Assembly: GCA_022824365.1 (NCBI GenBank)
Contig: JAJEAA010000018.1
Span: forward strand, 1-64,000
Source of the DNA: Anaerolineae bacterium
GTDB lineage: Bacteria > Chloroflexota > Anaerolineae > Aggregatilineales > Phototrophicaceae
DNA: 64,000 bases
Direction: 5' to 3'
The notes under the pieces are model-generated. The model worked only from the letters and a program-made list of their open reading frames with translations. It made no database searches and had not been told where the DNA came from. A program made the translations under genes and the position numbers. Position 1 is the stretch's first letter; every line of letters starts with the position of its first letter. Positions 53,374-61,977 of this stretch are shown piece after piece.

Positions 53374-55431
53374 TTATTCGTATTCTACGTGCCAGTCGGT
53401 TGAGTCAAGGCCTGCAGAAGTCATAAGATCCTTACAGAATTGTACATGGCTGGCGGCGTAGCGATTAACGTAAACGTACCAACCGTTGTCCATTTTCTTG
53501 TAGTACTTCCCGCCCGAGCGATTGAAGTAGGAAACATATTCACCCACGTGTTGAGCTACGAGTGATTCAATGCTGTCGCAAAGAGAAAAAACTGTCTCAG
53601 CGGTCCTTATTGTTACATCCTGCCAAGTAGAGACGTAGAGCTTCATTCCAAGTATGTACAGAGCTATCGGTGTTTTCCCTTTTACTTCCTCTGTTATAGG
53701 CGGCTCGCCAAAAGCAGGCCAAACTTCAAAGATAAGGTCAGTAAGCCATGCAGTGCGGGCTCGGATAGCATCGGCATCCCACCGAGATATGTCATTGGAA
53801 AAGTAATCGTGATTTAGCAACAGCGCATGCTTCGCCAATAGGTCCCGCTTATCTTTAAAAGGTCCATCAGAAGCTTCGCTGTTCTTGCCTTGCGTGACCA
53901 GCGTCAAGTTGCCTATCGTGTTCAAATAGTCGCGATGGGTGGAATCTGCAGAAGATCCCAAATGCCTGCGCCATTCATCATTCAAGTTTTGAGGCATAAT
54001 GTGCTCTATAGTTGCCTCGTCTTTCAAAATGGTAAAACCGTCCGTCCCTTGGGATAAGTGTCGATTGAGTGTATCCATCACGAATACTAGTCTCGCCCTG
54101 CGATTGCCATCGTATAACGCATTCGTGAGCAAATTCTGGCGAATTCTATTGTCCGAGGGATAGAGCCGCTTACTCCCCATAGCAGTCTTAAGCGAGTGTA
54201 GAATGTTGGACGGTTCTAGCTCTGCAATTAAAGACGGAAACAGCCGATTCAATCCAGTCGTTGAGCCTCCATTCAGAAATACTCGAATGATGAAGTTCTC
54301 AATGAGAACCAACGCTCCGACAAATTCGGTCGTCTGAAGTGTCTGCTGACTATGCAACTCATAGAGATGCATCACTAAGGGAAAGGCAGTAACCGATTCA
54401 GCTTTCTGCATGCGAGTCAAACCTTCCCGAATCGGTGCATCATGCTCGTTCTCTGGTCGCAGCAGTCTATCGTAGTGTATTGAATGCTTGTGCAAATCCT
54501 TGATTTCGCCAATAAATGCGCTATCTGAGTCGAAGCTCTCGATCATTCTGCTTCGAAACGTTTCGTAAACTCGATTCATGTTCGGTACTCTAGAGGTCTT
54601 CATCGAGAGATAATGACGAATGTACGCTGTCAATTCTCCAGGACCTCTGCGACCTGTGCTTCGCTTTTCCTGCAGCTTCTTTTCGATGGGCAGCCAATGA
54701 TTATTGAAGATCGTCTCTTGCCTATCTGTGGGCAAGCGCATAGCAATATAATTTCGCACGAGGTCGGCCTGAGTTAGCGGCTTTCCTTTCGCATTGAGGC
54801 TCTCGAAAATCTTGTACGGAGATTCGCCCTTGTTTAAATCGACATACACGATTTCCATACAACTGACGACGCAATTTACCATTCGCTCGACGTCGAGTGG
54901 ATTACGTTTCTGCTCGATATTTACAAGTGTTAGAAAACGCTCGAATGCAGTTGAGATCTGTGACTCCGACTTTGCGCCGTTGCGATTGCCGCGAACGATC
55001 GCAGAGTACGCCTGCCGGTCACCGTACATTAGCGACGGTACAACCTTGAAGTAGAGGTCGCCAACCTGTCCATCATTAACCAAGAATCCATTTATCTCAG
55101 TGTAGAGACTGGTATTTGAATCCACACTGTCACGAAGCGCGCATAATAGCAACGATGCCGTGACCAATCGCTGCTGACCGTCAACAAGCTTGTAGTAGTT
55201 TAGGGTTAGCCCCTGCTTACCCTCATACTGCACCACGATGGTTCCAAGAAAGTGCTTCGGTGCATTATCTGGATTTACCCATTCCGCATTATACAGCGCC
55301 AAAACATCATCAAAGAACATGTCCCAGTTGCGCTTATCCCACGCGTATTCGCGCTGAAAGTGGGGTAACCTGTATTGAATTTTCCCACCACTACTGAATG
55401 CGTCTAGGATTGTCGAGTCTTGGACTTCCAT
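53374..55431 (-). CDS. DUF262-DUF1524 protein (GmrSD-like)
   Basis: 685 residues. The N-terminal DUF262 domain shows YRLPHFQREYAWD and the nucleotide-handling KLVDGQQRLVTASLL. The C-terminal DUF1524 His-Me nuclease domain shows EATIEHIMPQNLNDEW and NTIGNLTLVTQGKNSE. Both parts of GmrS and GmrD are in one chain, as in type IV modification-dependent restriction enzymes. It is markedly more AT-rich than its neighbours and splits trmB from the protease genes, so recent gain is likely. No other defence gene is beside it. Confidence 0.93.
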   Translation of the reverse strand: MEVQDSTILDAFSSGGKIQYRLPHFQREYAWDKRNWDMFFDDVLALYNAEWVNPDNAPKHFLGTIVVQYEGKQGLTLNYYKLVDGQQRLVTASLLLCALRDSVDSNTSLYTEINGFLVNDGQVGDLYFKVVPSLMYGDRQAYSAIVRGNRNGAKSESQISTAFERFLTLVNIEQKRNPLDVERMVNCVVSCMEIVYVDLNKGESPYKIFESLNAKGKPLTQADLVRNYIAMRLPTDRQETIFNNHWLPIEKKLQEKRSTGRRGPGELTAYIRHYLSMKTSRVPNMNRVYETFRSRMIESFDSDSAFIGEIKDLHKHSIHYDRLLRPENEHDAPIREGLTRMQKAESVTAFPLVMHLYELHSQQTLQTTEFVGALVLIENFIIRVFLNGGSTTGLNRLFPSLIAELEPSNILHSLKTAMGSKRLYPSDNRIRQNLLTNALYDGNRRARLVFVMDTLNRHLSQGTDGFTILKDEATIEHIMPQNLNDEWRRHLGSSADSTHRDYLNTIGNLTLVTQGKNSEASDGPFKDKRDLLAKHALLLNHDYFSNDISRWDADAIRARTAWLTDLIFEVWPAFGEPPITEEVKGKTPIALYILGMKLYVSTWQDVTIRTAETVFSLCDSIESLVAQHVGEYVSYFNRSGGKYYKKMDNGWYVYVNRYAASHVQFCKDLMTSAGLDSTDWHVEYE

Positions 55432-55459
55432 GGTCGAACCTCGTATTTTGAACTAGCAA

Positions 55460-55488
55460 TTGCCTTAAGCGCCGCATAATTCTATCAT
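55460..55488 (+). promoter_or_regulatory. Promoter of the M16 protease pair
   Basis: TTGCCT (55460-55465), 17-bp spacer, TATCAT (55483-55488, 5/6). The expected start point is at 55495-55496, right at the TTG start codon of the first protease gene, so its mRNA could be leaderless. Confidence 0.55.
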
Positions 55489-55495
55489 TGCACAA

Positions 55496-56800
55496 TTGAC
55501 AGTTCAAGCGGATGCCCCACCTATGCCAAGCCTCACCCACCACACCCTCCCCAACGGACTCACCGTGCTGCTCAAAGAAGCGCACAGCGCGCCGGTGATT
55601 AGCTGGTGGCTGGCTTACCGCGTGGGCAGCCGCAATGAACCGACGGGCAAGACCGGCATTTCGCATTGGGTGGAGCATATGATGTTCAAGGGTACGGAGC
55701 GCTTTCCTATGGGCATGCTCGACCGCGAGATCGACCGCGCCGGCGGACAATGGAACGCCTTCACCTCGATGGACGCGACGAAATATTTCGAGACCTTGCC
55801 GGCGGACAAGATCGCTATCGCCATGCAGGCCGAAGCCGACCGCATGGTCAACGCGCAATTTGACCCGGACGAGACTGAATCCGAGCGGACGGTCATCATT
55901 TCCGAGCGTCAGGGCGCGGAGAATCAGCCGACATTCTGGCTGCAAGAGGGGGTGCGCGGCAGCGCTTTTCGGGTGCATGGCTATCACCATGAAATCATCG
56001 GCGATGAGACGGACTTGAGGACGATGACGCGCGCTGATCTGTATGAGCATTATCGCGCGCATTATTGCCCGGCGAACGCAGCCGCTATTGCCGTCGGCGC
56101 ATTTGACACAGGCGAAATGCTGGCGGAAATCGAGCGGCTATACGGCTCAATACCGGCGACCGGCGCGCCTGAGTTGTTCGCACGGCAGGAACCGGCGCAG
56201 ACAGGCGAGCGGCGCATCGTCGTTGAACGGCCGGGAAAGACGGCATTTCTGGAAGTGTGCTTTCGCGCGCCCGCGGCGACGCACGAGGACTGGATGACGC
56301 TGAACGTGCTGGACGCGGTCTTGAGCGGCTCAAGCGGCGCTTCTGACAATAAGACCAGCCGCCTGTATCAAGCCTTGGTCAAGACGGAGATCGCGGCGGG
56401 GGTCGGCGCCTGGCTGAGACCCACGATCGATCCTTATCTGTACAGCATCCTGGTAACACTGCGAGAAGGACGGACGCCAGCGGAAGCGGAAGCGGTTTTG
56501 CTCGGCGAGATCGAGCGCTTAAAAGCGGATGGCATCAGCGAGGAAGAATTAAATCGAGCGCGGAAGCAAAGCAAAGCCGCTTTTGCCTACAACACAGAGA
56601 GCGTTACCGAGCAGGCTTTTTGGCTGGCGCAATCGTTTATCCTGGGTGATGTCAACTGGTTCGATAATTACGCCGAGCGCTTGATGGGCGTGACGGCGGA
56701 TAATGTGCTGGATGCCGCGCGGACTTATCTCGTGAGCCGGCAGCGTGTGGTCGGCGTTTTGCGGCCCGTCGAGGCGGAAGAGGAGCAAACACAGGCATGA
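55496..56800 (+). CDS. M16 family zinc protease
   Basis: 434 residues. The inverted zinc motif HxxEH is intact as SHWVEHMMFKGT (residues about 55-66), with the downstream Glu in the ADRMVNAQFDPDETESER region. Four-domain layout of pitrilysin/processing-peptidase relatives. TTG 55496 coincides with the predicted transcription start; ATG 55523 is an alternative start without a ribosome site. Its stop overlaps the next gene by 4 bp, forming a catalytic plus non-catalytic pair as seen in many bacteria. Confidence 0.92.
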   Translation: MTVQADAPPMPSLTHHTLPNGLTVLLKEAHSAPVISWWLAYRVGSRNEPTGKTGISHWVEHMMFKGTERFPMGMLDREIDRAGGQWNAFTSMDATKYFETLPADKIAIAMQAEADRMVNAQFDPDETESERTVIISERQGAENQPTFWLQEGVRGSAFRVHGYHHEIIGDETDLRTMTRADLYEHYRAHYCPANAAAIAVGAFDTGEMLAEIERLYGSIPATGAPELFARQEPAQTGERRIVVERPGKTAFLEVCFRAPAATHEDWMTLNVLDAVLSGSSGASDNKTSRLYQALVKTEIAAGVGAWLRPTIDPYLYSILVTLREGRTPAEAEAVLLGEIERLKADGISEEELNRARKQSKAAFAYNTESVTEQAFWLAQSFILGDVNWFDNYAERLMGVTADNVLDAARTYLVSRQRVVGVLRPVEAEEEQTQA

Positions 56801-58074
56801 GCAAGAGCCAGGCGAGCATTCCCCATTCGGGAAATATTGAGCAGGCCGAGCTACCGAACGGCATCAAGATTCTCGTATATGAAAACCCGGCGGTGCAGTC
56901 CGTCAATGTTATGGGTTCGCTTCATGGCGGCAGCATCTACGAAGCGTCCGAGCAGAGCGGCTTAGCCTCCATCGTGGCGGGCGCATCCATGACGGGCACG
57001 GGGAACCGCGATTTCGATGCGATTCATGGCGCGCTGGAAGATATCGGCGCTGCTCTTAATTTCAGCGGGCATAAGCACAAGGTCGGCTTTTCCGGCAAGG
57101 CGCTGGCGGAAGACCTTTCGACCCTGGTAGATGTAGCCAACGATGTTCTGCGCAATCCGGTTTTCCCGGCCGAGCATGTCGAACGGCTGCGTGGCGAGCG
57201 CTTGACCTGGCTGCAATACAGCCAGTTTGACACGCGTTATCGAGCGTCCAAAGCCATGCGGGAGGCGCTTTATCCGGAAGACCATCCTTATCACTACGGG
57301 ACATACGGCAACGAAGAGAGCATCGCTGGCATCAGCGTCGACGACTTGAGAGCATTTCACAGCCGGCAATATGGTCCAGCCGGCATGATTCTGGTGATCG
57401 TTGGCGCGGTGAAAAGTGATGAGGCGCTGGCTTTAGTCGGCGATGCTTTTGGCGATTGGCGGCAGGAGAGTCCATCGGCAGCGCAATGCGTCGACGCCCC
57501 GGCGGCGCAAGCGGCAGGCGGGCGACGAACTGTGTTTGTGCCAGGCAAGACACAATCGGATATCAGCATGGGCATTATTGGTCCTTCACGCAAGGCGGAC
57601 GACTTTCTGGCGGCGCAGCTGGCCAACAGTGTGCTGGGCGTATTTGGCATGATGGGCCGCATCGGCAAGAGTGTGCGCGAGGAAAAGGGCTTGGCCTACT
57701 ATGCCTACAGCAGCGTCGGCGGCGGGCACGGACCCGAGCCCTGGTCGGTGAGCGCGGGCGTCAACCCTGAGAATGTCGATTTGGCGATCGAGTCGATATT
57801 GGCGGAGATTGAGCGGCTTAGTACCGAGTTGGCGACGGAAGGCGATCTTGCCGACAATCAGAGTTATTTCACCGGGCGGATGCCGCTGCGCCTGGAAAGC
57901 AACGAAGGCATCGCATCGAATATTCACAGCATGGAAAGCTACGGGCTGGGGCTGGATTACCTTCTGAATTATGAAGAAATGATCGGGCGGATTACTCGCG
58001 AGGATTTGCTGGCGGCGGCGCAGACTTACTTGAGCGCGGAAGATATGACAATCGCGGTGGCAGGACCCGAATAA
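56797..58074 (+). CDS. M16 family protein, inactive partner subunit
   Basis: 425 residues, same fold as the upstream protease but without HxxEH: the site reads SGLASIVAGAS. The C-terminal R/Y-type motif EEKGLAYYAYSSVGGGHGP, typical of substrate-positioning subunits, is present. It probably forms a heterodimer with the catalytic protein, as for mitochondrial-processing-peptidase-like pairs. Starts at ATGA overlap with the upstream gene. Confidence 0.91.
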   Translation: MSKSQASIPHSGNIEQAELPNGIKILVYENPAVQSVNVMGSLHGGSIYEASEQSGLASIVAGASMTGTGNRDFDAIHGALEDIGAALNFSGHKHKVGFSGKALAEDLSTLVDVANDVLRNPVFPAEHVERLRGERLTWLQYSQFDTRYRASKAMREALYPEDHPYHYGTYGNEESIAGISVDDLRAFHSRQYGPAGMILVIVGAVKSDEALALVGDAFGDWRQESPSAAQCVDAPAAQAAGGRRTVFVPGKTQSDISMGIIGPSRKADDFLAAQLANSVLGVFGMMGRIGKSVREEKGLAYYAYSSVGGGHGPEPWSVSAGVNPENVDLAIESILAEIERLSTELATEGDLADNQSYFTGRMPLRLESNEGIASNIHSMESYGLGLDYLLNYEEMIGRITREDLLAAAQTYLSAEDMTIAVAGPE

Positions 58075-58098
58075 CAAGGCGCGCGGACGGAGAATAGT

Positions 58099-58365
58099 AT
58101 GGCGGATTCCGGCGCCGAACTGGTTAAGCTCAAGAACATCGGCGAGACATCCGCGGAAAAGCTTGTCGGCATCGGCATTTCGTCGCGGGAGCAAATTGAG
58201 GAGTTGGGCGCGGTCACTGTTTTCAAGCGACTGCGAGAGCGCTATCCGGTGAGCATGACCATGCTTTGGGCGCTGCAAGGCGCTTTGCTGAATCTACCCT
58301 ACTATCATATCCCCATTGACATAAGAACCGCATTGCTGGAGGAACTGGCCGGCGATGACGTTTAG
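58099..58365 (+). CDS. TfoX C-terminal domain-like protein
   Basis: 88 residues. Matches the C-terminal domain of TfoX/Sxy: LKNIGETSAEKLVGIGISSR then EQIEELGAVTVFKRLRE, with a helix-hairpin-helix feel, followed by a helical segment. The N-terminal domain of full TfoX is missing. Stand-alone versions are common and have no established role. It follows the M16 pair by 24 bp and may be co-transcribed. Confidence 0.88.
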   Translation: MADSGAELVKLKNIGETSAEKLVGIGISSREQIEELGAVTVFKRLRERYPVSMTMLWALQGALLNLPYYHIPIDIRTALLEELAGDDV

Positions 58366-58452
58366 GGCGACGCACAATTCAAATCTGACAAGGCGCGGAG
58401 TATAATCAGAAGCATTGTTGAGCCTAGGAGCAAGTTTCACGAAAGCACGGAT

Positions 58453-59703
58453 ATGGCGGATAAGCGCGTAGTCATCACTGGTATGGGCTTGGTCAGCCCA
58501 GTCGGCAATAACGTCGAGGAATCCTGGGCGAATATCCGCGCCGGCAAGTCCGGCATCGACTGGATCAGCCTGTTTGACGCAGACCTGGTCGAAAATCGGG
58601 TAGCGGGCGAGGTAAAGGACCTCGATCTGGAGGACATCTTCGGTCGGCGAGAGATGCGGCGGATGGACCGGGCGCAAATGTTGGCGCTGGTAGCGGCCGA
58701 CGAAGCGCTGAAGGATGCCGGTATCGAGATTACCGATGACAACAAGTATGACGTCGGCGTCGTCGTGGGTTCGGGGATTGGCGGCATCGTCACGGTCGTG
58801 CAGGCGCTTCAAGGCTTTCAAGCGCGCGGGCACCGCGGAGTAAGCCCGGTGATCGTGCCGGCTCTGCTGCACGATGGCATTAGCTCGCGCGTGTCCATGC
58901 ACTTCGGATTAAAAGGACCTAATTACAACATCACGGCGGCTTGCGCGACCAGCAACAATTCCTTGGGCGACGCGGCCGATTTAATACGCATGGGGCGGGC
59001 AAAGGTGATGGTCGCCGGCGGCAGTGAAGCATGCATTATGCCGATGGTCATCAGCGGCTTCAACAACATGAAAGTGCTGACAAACACCGAGGATGTCCCA
59101 GAGAAAGCATCGCGGCCCTTTGACGCCAATCGCGATGGTTTTGTGGCGGCGGAAGGCGCGGCTCTGCTCATCCTGGAAGACCTCGACCACGCCTTGGCGC
59201 GCGGAGTGAGAATCTATGCGGAGCTAACCGGCTATGGGCATACGTCAGACGCCTTCCACGTGACTGCGCCGAATCCGGATGGCGTAGACGCGGCCGAAGC
59301 CATGCGGCGCGCCTTGAAGGAAGCGGGCATAGCCACAAAGGAAATCAGTTATATCAATGCGCATGGCACGGCGACGCAACTCAATGACAAGAGCGAAACG
59401 CTAGCCATCAAGCAGGCGCTGGGCAAAGAAGCTTACAATATACCCATCAGTTCAACAAAATCTATGACCGGTCATATCCTGGGGGCGACAGCGGCAGCCG
59501 AAGCCATCTTCTCGGTGAAGGCGCTGCTGGACAATTACATTCCGCCGACGATCAACCTGGAGACGCCGGACCCCGAGTGCGATCTCAATTACACGCCGAA
59601 TGTCGGAGTGGCGACGCCGATGCAGCACGTGCTCAGCAACTCATTTGGTTTTGGCGGCCACAATACGGCTGTGGTTATCAGCCGCTACACTCCCATCCCC
59701 TAG
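58453..59703 (+). CDS. fabF: Beta-ketoacyl-ACP synthase II
   Basis: 416 residues. Elongates fatty acyl-ACP with malonyl-ACP. VVITGMGLVSPVGNNVEESW opens the thiolase fold; the catalytic Cys is in NITAACATSNNS and the two His in NAHGTATQLNDKSE and SMTGHILGATAA, with the late NSFGFGGHNTAVV. No acpP or fabG is beside it, so it is an isolated fatty-acid gene. Convergent with the UGSC gene, with a weak GC-rich hairpin between them. Confidence 0.95.
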   Translation: MADKRVVITGMGLVSPVGNNVEESWANIRAGKSGIDWISLFDADLVENRVAGEVKDLDLEDIFGRREMRRMDRAQMLALVAADEALKDAGIEITDDNKYDVGVVVGSGIGGIVTVVQALQGFQARGHRGVSPVIVPALLHDGISSRVSMHFGLKGPNYNITAACATSNNSLGDAADLIRMGRAKVMVAGGSEACIMPMVISGFNNMKVLTNTEDVPEKASRPFDANRDGFVAAEGAALLILEDLDHALARGVRIYAELTGYGHTSDAFHVTAPNPDGVDAAEAMRRALKEAGIATKEISYINAHGTATQLNDKSETLAIKQALGKEAYNIPISSTKSMTGHILGATAAAEAIFSVKALLDNYIPPTINLETPDPECDLNYTPNVGVATPMQHVLSNSFGFGGHNTAVVISRYTPIP

Positions 59704-59732
59704 CTCCTTCCCCCAGATGAGGGAAATGGAAC

Positions 59733-60245
59733 TTAACCTGCGACGATTTGCGACAGAATGCCCTCAAAGGCGGCATCGGCCAAGGCGCGGATTTCCTCGT
59801 CGCTGCGGTCCTGTATCGGATGAGGCACGTAGCAGACAGCGGGATTGAAGCCCAGCGCGGCGCCTTGCGCCTCGGCTGCTTCTACAAACTCGTCTGAAGC
59901 AATGAACATGCCGGGAATCCCGCGGGATTCGAGGTCGGTGATGTCGTGCACACTGCACGACGTGCATGAGCCTCAATCGGCTAAAGCTTCGACTACCAGG
60001 TCGCATTCACTCGCGATCTGATGCTTCAAGTCAACCGGGGCGACGCGGGTGAAGGTTGGCTTCTGATAGCGCCTCGCTTCAATGCCCATGCTGTCCAACC
60101 GAATTGCCAGTCGATCAAGAAAGATATCGCCTTTGGGCTTCGAGATATCGAGCAGCGCGATGCGCTTGTTGATCAGGGAATGCGGACGCGGAAGGCGTTC
60201 TCGCTGGGCTGGCGCGTTTTCTGATGTCGGGTCTAACAAAGGCAT
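59733..60245 (-). CDS. UGSC-family selenoprotein (in-frame TGA read as Sec)
   Basis: 170 residues when the TGA at 59973-59975 is read as selenocysteine; the track shows it as two ORFs (59973-60347 and 59733-59951). ATG 60245 has AAGGAG nine bases upstream. Around the TGA the frame gives VVEALAD-U-GSCTSCSVHDI, the UGSC motif with Sec at residue 91, then Cys94 and Cys97. Sequence before (residues 28-90) and after matches one continuous alpha/beta domain. A perfect 8-bp hairpin begins 11 nt after the TGA. Homologues with Cys are known, so a redox role is likely, though the reaction is not known. It follows the thioredoxin-fusion gene by 14 bp. Confidence 0.88.
59943..59961 (-). promoter_or_regulatory. 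SECIS-like hairpin after the UGSC TGA
   Basis: GTCGTGCA-GTG-TGCACGAC is a perfect 8-bp stem with a 3-nt loop (or 7-bp with loop AGTGT). It starts 11 nt after the TGA and its apical loop is about 18-19 nt from it, inside the range reported for bacterial SECIS elements (about 16-37 nt). A G lies at the start of the apical loop, as is usual. It also encodes the C-S-V-H residues. Confidence 0.6.
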
Positions 60246-60259
60246 GTCGGCACTCTCCT

Positions 60260-61738
60260 TCATAGTCCATACGATTTGATGGGCACAGTCACAGGGATAC
60301 TGCCATGGAGCCCGCTGGCGGCCCAGCCGGTGATTATCGCCGACCACATGCCGGCCGCGCCACCGGCGTGAACGATCAACAATCCGCTCGGGCGAAATTT
60401 GTTCACGCGTTTTCCAGCGAAACGCTTGGGCATTCCCTCGGCAATCCCGTCCTCGCCGGCCAAAACATCCCGACCGTCGATGGTCAGATGCTTGGCGAGC
60501 TCATCACGAAAGCGCGTCTTGCTCCAGCCGGCGCCGCGAAAAACCCGCATGTGCTCCGGCGAGATAACCAAGAGGGCATCGGCGGCGCCATAGATTTTCG
60601 CGTGATGAACCGTGCGCAAACTAAGCGCGAGGCTGCGGGTCAAAGATTCGGACGCGCGCGACTTCTGATCGGCGATGGGATGGACGCCGCCGCCGGCGAA
60701 GAGGGTCACGGTCGAATCGTCGCGACTGAATCCGCGTTCGACCGCCAGGGACTCCCAATATGAATCATGCTCGCGTTCGGCTATGCAGAAGCCGAGCTTG
60801 CCGGGTTGGCCCAGAGCGGCGCGGTCTACACCGCCCGGACGCCCGCCGCCGACATTACGGACGACCAGTTGCAGCGCCCGTCCAATTGTCGAGTTTGCTC
60901 GGTCGCCCTGCCCCAGCGCATTGTTGCCCGAGTTCATGCCGATTTTGTCGCGAATTGGACCATTGACGATGAGAATCGGACCGGCGAAGTAGGTGGTGGC
61001 GAGGACGCCGTGCATGCAGAATTCGTCGCGACAGGCGGCTTCGACCGCCGCCAGAACGACCGACAGATATTCCGGCTTGCAGCCAGCCATCACCGCGTTG
61101 ATGGCGATTTTTTCAACGGTGCAGGGAACATTATCCGGCGGGATGATGCCGATGATCTCGGCGGGCGAACGGGTCGTGCCTGTGAGCATTTTGAGCACGC
61201 GCTCTTCTGTCGGCGGGATGACGGGCAGGCCATCGGACCAGCCGCGCTCGAAAACGAGTTCGTGCTCGTCTTGTTGGGCAGCCACGTCAATGCGCCGGGC
61301 CTGCAAAGGCGTGTCGCCGAATTTGTATGCCAGTTTTTCGGGCATGCCGGGATCGACCGATTTCGAGCCGCAACCGGGACTGAAGCCCGGCAAGCTTTCG
61401 CCAAGCTCAGCCAATTGCGTCAGCCGACGCCAGTCATCTCTTTGCCAGCCCGCCAGTCTGCGCGTTTCGCGGCCGGCGTCCATCTGGATTAACGTTGGCA
61501 CGACTTCGATTTCGAGACGATAAGATAGCTCAAGCTCGGTGTCGTCGCGGACGCTCGTGATACTCTCCGGGAAGGCCGGGTCATCTTGCGAATAGAGCAG
61601 AAAACTGAGGCTGTCGTTGAGTTCGCGCAGCGCGGGTTCAATCAGCCGACAAGTCGCGCAGTCTCGTTTCACCACGGCTACGAAGCCGGTGAAGTCGGCC
61701 GGGAGCAAAGATTGAATTCGAGCCGTATTCTGCAACAT
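60260..61738 (-). CDS. Thioredoxin-domain fusion protein associated with UGSC
   Basis: 492 residues from ATG 61738 (track start 61789). Residues 1 to about 120 form a thioredoxin-like domain with Cys27-Ala-Thr-Cys30 and the cis-Pro in VVPTLI (Pro81). PGCGSK adds another Cys. The remaining 350 residues are a conserved domain with GLPVIPPTEERV and EIIGIIPPDNVPCTVEKIAI, with several Cys and Gly-rich loops (NVGGGRPGGVDR, LFAGGGVHP), of unknown activity. It is upstream of, and probably coupled to, the UGSC gene, so it may reduce it or share its substrate. A TACAAT lies seven bases before the ATG: possibly leaderless. Confidence 0.8.
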   Translation of the reverse strand: MLQNTARIQSLLPADFTGFVAVVKRDCATCRLIEPALRELNDSLSFLLYSQDDPAFPESITSVRDDTELELSYRLEIEVVPTLIQMDAGRETRRLAGWQRDDWRRLTQLAELGESLPGFSPGCGSKSVDPGMPEKLAYKFGDTPLQARRIDVAAQQDEHELVFERGWSDGLPVIPPTEERVLKMLTGTTRSPAEIIGIIPPDNVPCTVEKIAINAVMAGCKPEYLSVVLAAVEAACRDEFCMHGVLATTYFAGPILIVNGPIRDKIGMNSGNNALGQGDRANSTIGRALQLVVRNVGGGRPGGVDRAALGQPGKLGFCIAEREHDSYWESLAVERGFSRDDSTVTLFAGGGVHPIADQKSRASESLTRSLALSLRTVHHAKIYGAADALLVISPEHMRVFRGAGWSKTRFRDELAKHLTIDGRDVLAGEDGIAEGMPKRFAGKRVNKFRPSGLLIVHAGGAAGMWSAIITGWAASGLHGSIPVTVPIKSYGL

Positions 61739-61775
61739 CTTCTTATTGTAGCGTTTGCCGGCAGAAATTGCAGGC

Positions 61776-61804
61776 GCTTGGCAGCGCAAGCCAATCGCAT
61801 TATG
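61776..61804 (+). promoter_or_regulatory. Promoter of a small membrane ORF
   Basis: TTGGCA (61776-61781), 17-bp spacer, TATGCT (61799-61804, 4/6). Expected start point near 61811, five bases before the small ORF start. It points away from the thioredoxin-fusion gene. Confidence 0.4.
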
Positions 61805-61815
61805 CTATGGGCAGA

Positions 61816-61977
61816 ATGACAGTCGGCAAAACAAGAGTAATAGCATTGAAACTGTCTGACATTTTCCGGGAAGGCTCTGACGCGCGAAAGCTGTTTGGGA
61901 AGTTTTACGCGGTGGCGGCGATCGGCATCATTCTGTTTGTGCTTGTCCTGCTCGCCTTGGCGACGCGCGGCGGCTAG
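61816..61977 (+). CDS. Small single-helix membrane protein (hypothetical)
   Basis: 53 residues from ATG 61816. A basic/charged N-terminal half (KTRVIALKLSDIFREGSDA) is followed by a clear hydrophobic helix at about residues 31-48 and a short polar end. It lies on the opposite strand from the surrounding redox genes and its end overlaps the AhpD-like gene by 4 bp. A promoter-like pair just upstream supports it, but it has no ribosome site and no recognised family. ATG 61807 is another possible start. Confidence 0.45.
   Translation: MTVGKTRVIALKLSDIFREGSDARKLFGKFYAVAAIGIILFVLVLLALATRGG

Noticed and set aside
59733-60245. UGSC gene as a pseudogene with a nonsense mutation
   Set aside because: The TGA is exactly at the motif's U position, the frame stays open on both sides and a second gene nearby shows the same pattern at its catalytic Cys.
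60767-61492. Plus-strand ORF of 241 residues opposite the thioredoxin fusion
   Set aside because: Antisense to a well-supported gene and lacks any motif or ribosome site.
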